Made by a program: the position numbers and the translations under genes
Shown here: piece by piece, positions 13,868 through 23,100 of the stretch
How the letters are laid out: every line of letters begins with the position of its first letter
Numbering within the stretch: the stretch's first letter is position 1
Assembly (NCBI GenBank): GCA_014384025.1
Contig: JACNGQ010000152.1
Location: 1 to 54,305, forward strand
Source: Planctomycetota bacterium
Lineage (GTDB): Bacteria > Planctomycetota > Phycisphaerae > Sedimentisphaerales > Anaerobacaceae
Direction of reading: 5' to 3'
DNA length: 54,305 nucleotides
The notes under the pieces: generated by a model
What the model saw: only the letters and a program-made list of their open reading frames with translations
What the model was told of the DNA's origin: nothing
Database searches by the model: none

Positions 13868-16258
13868 ATGCCAAAACGATTCTTTATATTATTTATATTG
13901 GTGTATAGCTGTAACATGGTTATTGCCGGACAAAACCTGGCTTTGCACAAGAGTTATACACTCAATGCCAAACCCAATTATTATTTGTGCACTGATAAAT
14001 CCGATACGATTCAACTCACAGACGGCCGAACCTCCGGCAGTCAATGGACGAACAAGAGCACCGTAGGCTGGCAGCAGATCGAACCGGCGGTGGAAATTGT
14101 GATAGATCTCGGTAAAAAGTCCGCCATCAACGAAGTGCGCATTCACACTGTCGGGGGGGGCTTCGCAGATGTCGAGTTTCCTGAGTTTGTTGCCGTGCTG
14201 CTGAGCGATGATGGCCGGGAATTTCGATTGGCCGGACTAGTCAGCAGTAAAAATTTGGCAAATGTCAGATCGCGCGGCTATCGCGGAGCCTCCAGCACAA
14301 TGAAAATTGGAAACATAAACGCATCGGGACGATACGTCAAACTGGTAATCAGACCTAATTGGCGCTATGTGTTTCTTGACGAAGTCGAGGTATTCAGTGA
14401 CTCGCTTTCGGCTGTAAACAATATACAACTCAGGAGCAATCTCGAAGTATTCAAGTCTTCTGAGGAGCTGTTAAGCAAAGTCGAGGATTATTTACATTTG
14501 AATGAAATGGTTGACGCCACGGTCAAAACTGTCCAAGAGAGCCGCACGTATCTGTCCGGCCGGCTCAGCGAGAAAATCCTCTCCGAGCTTGAAAACCTTG
14601 CCGGGAAAACAGACATATCAACAAACAGATTATTTTCAACCGACGAGCTTCCTGACATAAAGAGGCAGGTAGGTAAGGCACGAGCTGCAATATACAAGGC
14701 GACTTATGAAAAACCATTCGTTTGCCTGCCGGCAAATCCGATGGAAATGGTATTTGAAAAAAATATGGTCCTTCGCGAAAGCACCAAAGATATAAACATT
14801 CAAATGTGGCAGAACGAATATGAGTCGGCCGCTTTTAACATTGTGAACTGCACTGATGAAGTGATGACAATGGACGTATCCATTTCTCCATTGCTCGGTC
14901 CGGCCGGCGGGAAAATCGACAGTAACAAAGTGTTCAAAGTCAGAAGAGCCATAAATATTAAAGGCAGTACTGTTGGCTCAATAGCAGACGCCCTTGTCTT
15001 GCAGGAAGAAACCTTTGATTTGCAGCCCGGTGAGCTTAGACAAATATGGCTTACGATATATAGTCCGACGTTAACAGCCGGGATATATAAGGGCCAGGTC
15101 GGAGTTTGGGCAAAAAGTGAAAAAACTAAAAACCTGCCCATAGAAACCATACCTGTTAATATAGAGATTCAAAGACACAACTTTCCCGAGAACATTGCAC
15201 TTCATACCTGCAACTGGGCTTATTATCAAGTCGCATCTTCAGCCGAGATGGCCGAAGACCTTCGCAATCATCATATTAACGTTTATACCATTCCTCCACA
15301 GGACCTGCCTTTTCTGCGATTTTCATCGGACCGGCCCGATGTTATCAGAAAACCAAATTTTACAAAATTAGACAATGCCCTTCGCTATCACAATTATGCC
15401 GGGACATATCTGCTTTGCTTAGACTTCAACAGCAATAAGAAGGATCATGGCCGGTTCGGGCACATCGAATGGATGCGTGGGCAGTGGAAGGCCGTTTTTT
15501 CGCAATGGCTTAAAAACATAGTAAAGCATCTCAACGATGCAGGCGTCGGCTATGACAAATTCGCGTTGTATCCGTTCGATGAGAGTTTGTGTGATGACTT
15601 TTACAAACTGGCACAACTAATCAAAGAATCGGACCCCAACATAAGAATTTACGCCAACTCCTTTGGTAAAGGACCCAAAGAATTTGTGCGATTCAAAGAG
15701 CTTATCGATATATGGTGTCTTCAGGACAGCCACTGCGAGCGAAATCCTCAATGGCTGGAACAAATAAAGGGCTTCGGAAAACAAGTCTGGACATACGAGT
15801 GCTTAAGGCCGATGAAAGCCCAAGATCCTTACTCGTATTTTCGCCTTATGCCGTGGCGTGCTTTTAAGCGAGGTCAAACCGGGGCCGGTTTCTGGATTTA
15901 CTACTACGGACTTAATTTCAAGAGCGGTGCTGTCCCCTGGGATGACACGTTAAGACCTCAGGGTTTTTCCGGCGTTGTTTACGGCAGCCAAGTGAGCCCA
16001 GTACCGGGACTTGGTGAAAATATCGTACCATCCCGGCGATGGGAAGCCTGGCGGGAGGGCATCGAGGACTATCAATACATTTTCGAAGTACAGAAAGCTA
16101 TAGACCAGATTAGCGCCGAAAAACCAAAAACAGCAAAACGGGCTCAGCAATCTCTTAACGATACGGTCGATTACGTTTTGAGAAATGCGGGCGATTGTAA
16201 TGCCGCTTACCAAGCCCGCCAGGAACTCAACAAGATTTTGCTGGAAACTAATCAATAA
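13868..16258 (+). CDS. Secreted F5/8 type C - DUF4091 glycan-active protein
   Basis: A 796-residue exported protein. A Sec signal (1-20) is followed by a discoidin/F5-8C-like carbohydrate-binding domain (about 22-180; NLALHKSYT, LTDGRTSG, VEIVIDLGKKSAINEVRIH, GRYVKLVI), a helical linker (about 185-280), beta-rich repeats, and a C-terminal TIM-barrel/DUF4091 region (about 430-790; HTCNWAYYQ, FALYPFDES, DIWCLQDSH, AGFWIYYYG, RRWEAWREGIEDYQYI). The EAWREGIEDY block is the DUF4091 hallmark. Such proteins are presumed glycoside hydrolase relatives; the aspartate/glutamate in YPFDES would be a candidate active residue. Substrate unknown. It stands just upstream of the polysaccharide locus on the same strand (43 bases to the flippase), so it may modify or trim that polymer, but this is inference. 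Confidence 0.85.
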   Translation: MPKRFFILFILVYSCNMVIAGQNLALHKSYTLNAKPNYYLCTDKSDTIQLTDGRTSGSQWTNKSTVGWQQIEPAVEIVIDLGKKSAINEVRIHTVGGGFADVEFPEFVAVLLSDDGREFRLAGLVSSKNLANVRSRGYRGASSTMKIGNINASGRYVKLVIRPNWRYVFLDEVEVFSDSLSAVNNIQLRSNLEVFKSSEELLSKVEDYLHLNEMVDATVKTVQESRTYLSGRLSEKILSELENLAGKTDISTNRLFSTDELPDIKRQVGKARAAIYKATYEKPFVCLPANPMEMVFEKNMVLRESTKDINIQMWQNEYESAAFNIVNCTDEVMTMDVSISPLLGPAGGKIDSNKVFKVRRAINIKGSTVGSIADALVLQEETFDLQPGELRQIWLTIYSPTLTAGIYKGQVGVWAKSEKTKNLPIETIPVNIEIQRHNFPENIALHTCNWAYYQVASSAEMAEDLRNHHINVYTIPPQDLPFLRFSSDRPDVIRKPNFTKLDNALRYHNYAGTYLLCLDFNSNKKDHGRFGHIEWMRGQWKAVFSQWLKNIVKHLNDAGVGYDKFALYPFDESLCDDFYKLAQLIKESDPNIRIYANSFGKGPKEFVRFKELIDIWCLQDSHCERNPQWLEQIKGFGKQVWTYECLRPMKAQDPYSYFRLMPWRAFKRGQTGAGFWIYYYGLNFKSGAVPWDDTLRPQGFSGVVYGSQVSPVPGLGENIVPSRRWEAWREGIEDYQYIFEVQKAIDQISAEKPKTAKRAQQSLNDTVDYVLRNAGDCNAAYQARQELNKILLETNQ

Positions 16259-16301
16259 AGGTTTGCTGAGAAAAGATAACGATCATAATATTCGGTATTA
16301 A

Positions 16302-17804
16302 ATGTCATTACGAAAACGCATAATAATGAATGCCGGATCAAACTGGGTGGGAATGCTGGTTGCGGCGGCAGTCGGCCTGGTACTATTCAGGACTATACGG
16401 CACAATCTTGGCGCAAGCTTCGGTGTGTGGGCTTTGCTTTCCACTGGACTGCGCTATCCTATGATTTTGGAACAAGCGTTCTCCCTGTCAACAAATCGTT
16501 TCGTGGCCTTCTATCGTGATAACATCGAGCAGATGAATCGGTTTGTTTCAGCCTCTTTCGGAATCCTCATGGGACTGGCTTTTTTAACTGTTGCCGCAGC
16601 TTTTTTATTATCATTTTTTGTTTCCGACATATTCACGGCTATCACTTCAGAATCGGCACGAGAGGCACAGATTACATGCATACTTGTCGGTGTCACCTTG
16701 GCATTTAAAATAGTGGAAGCAAGCTTCGGGGGGGCATTAAGGGGTTATCAGTACCATACACGATCTAATATTGCTGCAATCGCAGCTAATCTGCTTCGCC
16801 TGGGTTTAACTGTAGGAATACTTTCCCTTTGGAAAAGCATGATTGCCGTGCAATTGGCATCCGCAACGGCAGCGGCGGCATCTTTACTGTTGATGTTTTC
16901 AGTAGCACGAAAATCAATCGAAGGCTTCAGAATCGTTGTCTCAAAGATCGGAAAGAACACGATTCGAGAAATATTTCGACATACCGGCCATGCAACCGCC
17001 CGTTCCGGCAGCATGGTTTTTATGTTTAGTACACTGGTATTAGTGGTCGGTAAGGTAGGCAGTGCCGAGGACGTTGAGGTGTACGCTATTGCCTCTATGA
17101 TTCCCAGCTTTGTTCGCGGGCTTCTGGCAGGAACTCAAAATATTTTCCTGCCGGTTATCACGAGTCTTAACGCAGGCGGACAAACCGAAAGAGTAAAAGC
17201 AGTTATTAAAAAAGGGACCCACATAAGCTCTGCTCTGGCCGGCGCCTTATTGATTTTACTGTTTGCCTTCGCCAGAGAAATTCTGTCCATCTGGTTTAAA
17301 GAAGCGGTTCCATCAGAAACGGTCCTTGTAATGCAGGTGTTGATAATATCTGTTGTAGGGCGGGGATTTTTCGGAATATGGTTACCTTCATTGGCAGGAA
17401 TCGGACATCTGCGAGGATTGACTATAGCAGCAATCACTACAGCAATAATCGCCATTATACTTGAGCTAATTCTGTTGCAAGGTTTCGTTTCGGTCCCATT
17501 GGCTCCGTCGATAGCCCTGGCGGTTGTCCTGTGGGCGTATATGGGGCTTTGGCTTCCCCTTTACGGTCTTCGTAAATTAGAGATGCACCCATACGAGTAT
17601 CTCAAAGACAGCTTATCTCAACCTCTGGCGGCAAGTCTCGTGTCTATTACAGCGATGTGGGTGCTGAGCAGCATTCTTCCGAAAGAAAATGTCCATTGGG
17701 TGTTAATGCTTACATTATCCATCGTTATTGTAATAGCAAGTTTCACAGCTATTTCGCTACGGAAAGAGACGGCTGATTTCATCGCCGCAGTGAGAAAAAA
17801 ATAG
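16302..17804 (+). CDS. Wzx-type polysaccharide flippase
   Basis: A 500-residue protein with about 12 to 14 hydrophobic segments typical of the MATE/MVF-like polysaccharide biosynthesis transporters (starts RIIMNAGSNWVGMLVAAAVG). It should flip undecaprenyl-linked repeat units across the inner membrane. Length is typical for the family. The ATG at 16302 has no strong ribosome site; MSLRKRIIMNAG is nevertheless a usual start. It opens the polysaccharide locus, followed 23 bases later by the pyruvyl transferase gene. Confidence 0.88.
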   Translation: MSLRKRIIMNAGSNWVGMLVAAAVGLVLFRTIRHNLGASFGVWALLSTGLRYPMILEQAFSLSTNRFVAFYRDNIEQMNRFVSASFGILMGLAFLTVAAAFLLSFFVSDIFTAITSESAREAQITCILVGVTLAFKIVEASFGGALRGYQYHTRSNIAAIAANLLRLGLTVGILSLWKSMIAVQLASATAAAASLLLMFSVARKSIEGFRIVVSKIGKNTIREIFRHTGHATARSGSMVFMFSTLVLVVGKVGSAEDVEVYAIASMIPSFVRGLLAGTQNIFLPVITSLNAGGQTERVKAVIKKGTHISSALAGALLILLFAFAREILSIWFKEAVPSETVLVMQVLIISVVGRGFFGIWLPSLAGIGHLRGLTIAAITTAIIAIILELILLQGFVSVPLAPSIALAVVLWAYMGLWLPLYGLRKLEMHPYEYLKDSLSQPLAASLVSITAMWVLSSILPKENVHWVLMLTLSIVIVIASFTAISLRKETADFIAAVRKK

Positions 17805-17827
17805 GAGAGCAAAAGGGAACATCGAAT

Positions 17828-19090
17828 ATGAAGGCCCTCGTTATTAATCAATGCTCCACAAACAAAGGTGACAGAGCCGTTCTGTTTTTTGTGCTCAGAG
17901 AGCTGACGCGCAATGGTATTGACCAGATTACGGTTTCAGCAAGTAATCCGGAATATTGGGAAGAGTGGCCGGACTTTCCGGAGACTGCTGTGCGAATTAT
18001 TCCGTGGGGATGGGACAATTCCCGCAAAAAAGATGTTGGCTTTTGGGGTAAAGTAATTCATCGAATCCAGAAGGTAATACTCAAGCGGCGAATTAATTTC
18101 CCCTTAGTACGCAACGCTCTGATTGCAGGCAAACGTCCGTGGTATCTTCGTTTTTTGGTAAACAGGCAATTCATAAAAGCCCTCAGAGAAGCTGATATAG
18201 TTATCAGCACCGGAGGTCACCACATCACTACAATGTTCGTACCTGATGCGGTCACTCCGCAGATATTCGATATGGCAGTAGCTTTGCTTTATGAAAAACC
18301 ATTATTACTCTGGTCACAATCTATCGGGTCGTTTAAATTCAAGTCGCCTAAAAGCAGATTAATGGTACAAAAAATACTTTCCGGCGCCGGCCAAATATTT
18401 ATCCGCGACGAGGACTCAGCGGAACAAATAAAGGAAATGCAGGTTTCCATGGAGCATGTATCAAAAACACGCGAGTCCGTATTCGGCCTGTGCGATATTG
18501 TCAAATCACGAACTAAACCAAGTAACCGCCCGCTCGTTATGGGCATCTCTGTTTACGTACACACACGAGCCAACCGACTTAAAGAGCACGAGAATAATCC
18601 GCGTTATTTCGCATCCCTGATTGACCACGCCATAGAGGCCGGATATAAAGTGCGTTTTTTTCCTATGGAGCTGCAGGGTACAGACCGTCGCTTTATCGAA
18701 GTCGTGATAAACAACGTCAATAAAAAAGAAAACTGTGAAATTATCGAAGGCTTTCCCGGAACCTTAGACCATATCAATGAAATCGCACAGTGCAAAATTT
18801 TTGTCGGGCATAAAACTCACTCACAAATCTTCTCTTTACTTGCTGCAACACCACTTCTGGCTATTGCATACCATAAGAAAACCGAGGATTTTATGGCTCA
18901 ATACGGGCTTGAAAAATATTGCATTACAGATGAGCAAATAAGCGCAGAAAAGCTGATTGAACTCTTCGATAAAATCAATAATAACCTGGATTTCATCAAC
19001 GAGAAACAAGAAATAACGGGCTCCAAAATGTGCAAACAGGTCAGGGAAGATTTTGCACGAATGATTAAGCAGGCGCGCAAGGTAAAATAA
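17828..19090 (+). CDS. Polysaccharide pyruvyl transferase family protein
   Basis: A 420-residue protein of the CsaB/WcaK family that adds ketal pyruvate to sugars of surface polysaccharides. It begins MKALVINQCSTNKGDRAVL, the family N-terminus with the GD.A motif, and has VISTGGHHI (about 120-128), PLLLWSQSIG (about 158-167), IFIRDEDSAEQI and VGHKTHSQIFSLL (about 326-338), where the C-terminal domain meets the donor phosphoenolpyruvate. The latter half contains the conserved GHK.HS motif. No signal or membrane helix; likely cytoplasmic. Pyruvylation would give the polymer a negative charge. Confidence 0.87.
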   Translation: MKALVINQCSTNKGDRAVLFFVLRELTRNGIDQITVSASNPEYWEEWPDFPETAVRIIPWGWDNSRKKDVGFWGKVIHRIQKVILKRRINFPLVRNALIAGKRPWYLRFLVNRQFIKALREADIVISTGGHHITTMFVPDAVTPQIFDMAVALLYEKPLLLWSQSIGSFKFKSPKSRLMVQKILSGAGQIFIRDEDSAEQIKEMQVSMEHVSKTRESVFGLCDIVKSRTKPSNRPLVMGISVYVHTRANRLKEHENNPRYFASLIDHAIEAGYKVRFFPMELQGTDRRFIEVVINNVNKKENCEIIEGFPGTLDHINEIAQCKIFVGHKTHSQIFSLLAATPLLAIAYHKKTEDFMAQYGLEKYCITDEQISAEKLIELFDKINNNLDFINEKQEITGSKMCKQVREDFARMIKQARKVK

Positions 19091-19276
19091 AGCAGAGCGA
19101 AACTTAACGGGTATAGAGTGAAAAATCCGAAAATCAATAGAAAATACTTCGGAAAACCTGACTTTTAACCTGTAATCCCATCCTTTGATTTCCGATATTT
19201 ATCTTTAGACTTTATTTTTCCGACTTGAACAGGCAAGCGTGTAAATTTACTTAAGAAACCGTATTTAAGGAATATT

Positions 19277-20656
19277 ATGGCAACATTTATTGCAGTATTG
19301 TGTTTGATTGCAATAGCAATATGCGTGCCTCTGGTGGTCTTGAAGCCGAAGTGGGTATTCTACATATTCCTGATATCCGTCGTGTTCCACAATGTACTCG
19401 CCAGCTACATAAATAGTGCAGGCAACCTTGGTATGCCCCGAACATGGGCACCGGCAGACATCCTGGTGTGGTTGACATTGGTGGCGGCACTTTTTGTGCC
19501 ACGGGAACGTCAGTATCCTTCCGGCGTTATTGGAAAATGCTTTATTGCCATAGCAATATTAACCGCACTTGCGTTGATACAGGGGCTGCTGATGTACACC
19601 CAGACCGCCTTTACGCATTCGAGGGTGGCACACTTCGTAGCAGCAATGATATTCGGGCTTCGGTATTTCACAAACTTTTCCCGCGCGAACGGATTTTTAA
19701 AATTCACGGTCTTTCTGCTGCTGGCGATGTTCGGCGTACATATTCTCGTAAGATTCGGTGTTTTCACGCCTCGTGTCGCGGAAATAGAAGTTTCAACACA
19801 ATTGGGCGGCGAAAGAGGTACATCTACTCTTGTTCCACTGCTTTACCTTTCGCTGGTAAGTATTGCAATAGGAAGACTTGTAAGCAAAGTCGGTTTGTCT
19901 GCCACATCCATCCTGATGATAATGGTCGGTATAGGCGGCATAATACTCAGCGAAACAAGGTCTATGTACGGGGCAATGGGCGTGCTTTCAATAGGTTCTT
20001 TCCTGTTCATCAAGGGTAGAATTAGAACTATGCTCGCATTCGGCGTTGTAGGCATCCTCATGATTGGAGCAACCTCGGTGATAGGCTTCGATTTCATGGA
20101 AAGATTCAGGGCCGGCTCCACGAGAACAGGCAATGTCGAAATACCCAAACCCTTTCAACAAGGTACCTGGAGAGCGCTGGAAAACGGAATAATCATTTCA
20201 AGCTACAAGCAGGAACCCTACTTCATATTGACCGGCAGAGGAATCGGGGCACTGCATCCGGCACCAGCGGGCAAATCGCCTTTGGTGGGCTTTTACCATT
20301 CAGAATATCTTGGCTGGCTGGACAGGAACGGCTTACTCGGATTGGTAACGGTGCTTATCCTGATATTCGCTATCCTTGTGCGGAGCTTTGCTTTATCCAG
20401 GAGCGACATTCCATATATGCGATATTACGGCACAACGAGCTTTTTATTAATGTTGGCATTGACGGCCGACGGATTCTTCCACCCAATATTCTCAAATCCC
20501 CGCGGAGCACCGCTGTTGATATGTTTTGCAGCTATAATAGCTAACTGGCAGGACATCTATGCAAGCCTCTATCAGGAAGAAGATGTCCTTGAAGAAGAGA
20601 GCTTTGAAGAAGAGAGCTTTGAAGAAGAAGCTTGCCCTGAGCTTACTTATGTGTAA
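19277..20656 (+). CDS. O-antigen ligase/polymerase (Wzy/WaaL-like) membrane protein
   Basis: A 459-residue protein with about 11 hydrophobic segments and a large loop (about 270-350; STRTGNVEIPKP, GRGIGALHP, YHSEYLGWLDRNGLLG) as in Wzy_C/O-antigen ligase proteins; the HSEYLGWLDRNG motif is typical of the periplasmic loop. It would polymerise or transfer undecaprenyl-linked glycan. AAGGA stands five bases before the ATG. The C-terminus after the last helix is an acidic tail with a perfect tandem repeat of EEESF units (about 436-452), unusual for the family. A 186-base gap separates it from the gene before, so a separate promoter is possible. Confidence 0.85.
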   Translation: MATFIAVLCLIAIAICVPLVVLKPKWVFYIFLISVVFHNVLASYINSAGNLGMPRTWAPADILVWLTLVAALFVPRERQYPSGVIGKCFIAIAILTALALIQGLLMYTQTAFTHSRVAHFVAAMIFGLRYFTNFSRANGFLKFTVFLLLAMFGVHILVRFGVFTPRVAEIEVSTQLGGERGTSTLVPLLYLSLVSIAIGRLVSKVGLSATSILMIMVGIGGIILSETRSMYGAMGVLSIGSFLFIKGRIRTMLAFGVVGILMIGATSVIGFDFMERFRAGSTRTGNVEIPKPFQQGTWRALENGIIISSYKQEPYFILTGRGIGALHPAPAGKSPLVGFYHSEYLGWLDRNGLLGLVTVLILIFAILVRSFALSRSDIPYMRYYGTTSFLLMLALTADGFFHPIFSNPRGAPLLICFAAIIANWQDIYASLYQEEDVLEEESFEEESFEEEACPELTYV

Positions 20657-20723
20657 AGCCACAGAACGTTGAATATACCTCGGAGCACCTTATCAATTGC
20701 AGCAGAAAAGGAATAAATCAAAA

Positions 20724-21893
20724 ATGCGCGTATTGATGGTAGCGGGCGCAAGCACAGGCGGACTATACTCATACACCGACGCTTTATGCAGTGGTTTGTC
20801 TCGAACCGGCGCAGATGTCACCGTACTTACAAACTCATTGTGGGCGGACCTGCCAAGACCATTTAAGGTCGAAAGGCATCTGTTCGAGTTCACGGATAAG
20901 AAAAAACAGTGGTCACAAATGCACTGGGCGGCCGACCGTTTTTATCGAAGCCTGCTTAACAGTTTGCGGCGGAACCGTTTTGCCGCTGACGGGCATTTCG
21001 ATGTAGTTCATTTTCAGGGCGTGGGCACGCCGCTGCTGGATCAGTTTTTCTTAAAGCCCTTAGCAAGGCAATTGCCTGTTGTACTTACCGTCCACGATGT
21101 TAAACCTCATTATGAACGCTTCGTCAGCAGGGCTTCGTTCATAAAACGAAGCCTTCGCATCCCCCAGCGCTTGATAGTCCACTATGAGGACGGTAAAAGA
21201 CAATTAGCCGACCATTGGGGGATTTGCTCCGACCATATTGATGTTATACCTCACGGAATTATACCTGTTAAAAATCCTCCCAGCCTTACGGATGCACGGA
21301 AAAAATTAAATCTGCCGCAAGACCGTCAGATAATACTTTTTTTCGGAGGTATCCGACCAAATAAAGGGCTTGAAGTTCTTATAAAAGCGTTTGAAATTGT
21401 CAAATTGTTTAACGAACAAGTTTTACTTGTCATCGCAGGCGGCCTCCTCGGCAGATTCAGCTTCGAACAATATTCCAATATGATAAGAAATACCGGTTTA
21501 TCAAATCATGTGCAGACCTTTATCAAATTTATCCCGGAAGAAGATGTGGATTATTTCTTTGCAGCGTCCGATCTTGTCGTATTACCTTATCTGAAATTCG
21601 AAGCACAGAGCGGAGTATTACTTCGTGCCTACGCCCACAAAAAACCTGTGGTAGCCAGCAATCTCGGAGCGATGGGAGAGCTTGTGTCGTTAGATAATAT
21701 TGGTTTGGCCGTCGAGCCCGGTACAGTTGAACCATTAGCCCAGGCCGTTATAAATGCTCTGGATGACCTCGATAAATTTCAATCCCGCTATAGCCCTGAC
21801 CTTGAAAGCAAATACGGTTGGGAACATATCGCCGAACTGACTATGCGCAGCTATGAGGCCGCCATCAATATCAACTCTAAAAAACTAATATAG
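20724..21893 (+). CDS. Glycosyltransferase family 4
   Basis: A 389-residue GT-B glycosyltransferase. The N-terminal domain starts MRVLMVAGASTGGLYSYTDAL (G-rich acceptor loop), the C-terminal domain has ILFFGGIRPNKGLEVLIKAF (about 210-229), the FEIAGG-like strand VIAGG and the donor-binding end VVLPYLKFEAQSGVLLRAYAH with the E.x7.E-type acidic pair. It transfers a sugar from a nucleotide donor to the growing lipid-linked unit at the cytoplasmic face. An in-frame TTG at 20697 would add nine residues, but AAGGA at suitable spacing before the ATG at 20724 favours the shorter form. Confidence 0.9.
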   Translation: MRVLMVAGASTGGLYSYTDALCSGLSRTGADVTVLTNSLWADLPRPFKVERHLFEFTDKKKQWSQMHWAADRFYRSLLNSLRRNRFAADGHFDVVHFQGVGTPLLDQFFLKPLARQLPVVLTVHDVKPHYERFVSRASFIKRSLRIPQRLIVHYEDGKRQLADHWGICSDHIDVIPHGIIPVKNPPSLTDARKKLNLPQDRQIILFFGGIRPNKGLEVLIKAFEIVKLFNEQVLLVIAGGLLGRFSFEQYSNMIRNTGLSNHVQTFIKFIPEEDVDYFFAASDLVVLPYLKFEAQSGVLLRAYAHKKPVVASNLGAMGELVSLDNIGLAVEPGTVEPLAQAVINALDDLDKFQSRYSPDLESKYGWEHIAELTMRSYEAAININSKKLI

Positions 21894-21900
21894 AGTGAAA

Positions 21901-23100
21901 ATGAAAATTGCATACGTAGTTTCGAGTTTGAAAATCAGTATGACCTTTGTGGTCAACGAACTCGAAGCGCATGAAAAAGCGGGATGGCAGGTTCTGCCTT
22001 TGGTCAGTTGCAAACCGGGTACGCTTGAGAATTTGTCAAAAGTAATGGTCAAATGGAACAAGCGGGCAGTTCATCGTCCCGGCATCTTGGCGCAGATAGG
22101 GGCAACCTTGAGAGAAATTATCACACACCCGCTTCGTTTTGCGAAAGTCATTTTTTGGCTGGCAACTTTGCTTGTCCATAGTCCTGGCGAATTTGCAAAG
22201 GCACTTTATGAATTAACCGCCTGCTGCTGCTTCGCCGGCAATTGCAGACGTTTCGAAGCAGAGCATATACATGTGCATTTTGCCAGCCGGTCTCTGAGCC
22301 TGGGCCTGATGATGGGGATGCTGACCGACCTGCCCGTATCCTGTACTGTTCATGCTTTTGACATTTTTACAAGAAGCCCCGGCAGCTTACGAATGCGATT
22401 AGCCAAATGTAAATTCATAGCCTCCATATCTCAATTCAATGTCGAATATCTGCGAAGCACCTGCGGCAGCTCTGTTGCCGATTTGTGTCGCGTTGTGCAT
22501 TGCGGGATAGACGCGGACAAATTCAGGTCTGTCACCCATCAACCTGAATGCGGCAGAATAGTTTGTGTGTGCCGGCTTAGCCCGAAAAAGGGTCTGGACG
22601 TTGCGATAAGGGCTTGTGCGAAACTGCGGGACAACAATGTAAAATTCACGTTCGAAATTGCAGGAGATGGGCCGCAACGCCGGGCCCTTGAGGAATTGAT
22701 TGAACGATTGCATTTGGCTGATAAAGTTAAGCTACTCGGAGCCAGGCCAAACGACCAATTAACAGAACTTTTCAGTCGAGCATCCGTATTTCTTATGCCC
22801 TGCGTTAAGACGCCTGATGGTGACATGGACGGTATTCCCGTTGCAATGATGGAGGCAATGGCATGTGAGGTACCGGTAGTATCAACTGTTATTTCAGGTA
22901 TTCCCGAACTGGTCGAAGATGGCGTAACAGGCCGGCTGGCTCCGGATAAAAACGCCGAAGCACTGGCACAAATCCTACAAGGGCTTCTCGGAGATATGGA
23001 TACAATCGGGCAGTTTGGAAAAGCCGGACGCCAGCGTGTCCTCACAGATTTTTGTATATCGGAAAACGCAGCAAAGCTGAGGGAGCTAATCAAAAACTGA
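21901..23100 (+). CDS. Glycosyltransferase family 4 (WcaL-like)
   Basis: A 399-residue GT-B enzyme. The domain order is usual: N-terminal acceptor domain (MKIAYVVSSLKISMTFVVNE), hydrophobic patch at about 55-100, then GRIVCVCRLSPKKGLDVAIRAC (about 215-236), FEIAGDGPQRRALE and PDGDMDGIPVAMMEAMACEVPVV with the E-x7-E donor motif. The sequence best resembles colanic acid transferase WcaL among known members. A GTG six bases upstream (21895) is an alternative start. It starts seven bases after the preceding glycosyltransferase stop, and its own stop overlaps the next start (ATGA), implying coupled translation. Confidence 0.9.
   Translation: MKIAYVVSSLKISMTFVVNELEAHEKAGWQVLPLVSCKPGTLENLSKVMVKWNKRAVHRPGILAQIGATLREIITHPLRFAKVIFWLATLLVHSPGEFAKALYELTACCCFAGNCRRFEAEHIHVHFASRSLSLGLMMGMLTDLPVSCTVHAFDIFTRSPGSLRMRLAKCKFIASISQFNVEYLRSTCGSSVADLCRVVHCGIDADKFRSVTHQPECGRIVCVCRLSPKKGLDVAIRACAKLRDNNVKFTFEIAGDGPQRRALEELIERLHLADKVKLLGARPNDQLTELFSRASVFLMPCVKTPDGDMDGIPVAMMEAMACEVPVVSTVISGIPELVEDGVTGRLAPDKNAEALAQILQGLLGDMDTIGQFGKAGRQRVLTDFCISENAAKLRELIKN

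Noticed and set aside
23052-23099. Longer start for the WbuB-like glycosyltransferase
   Set aside because: It would overlap the previous gene by 49 bases; the ATGA overlap at 23100 and the family N-terminus MHILYIHQHF support the shorter form.
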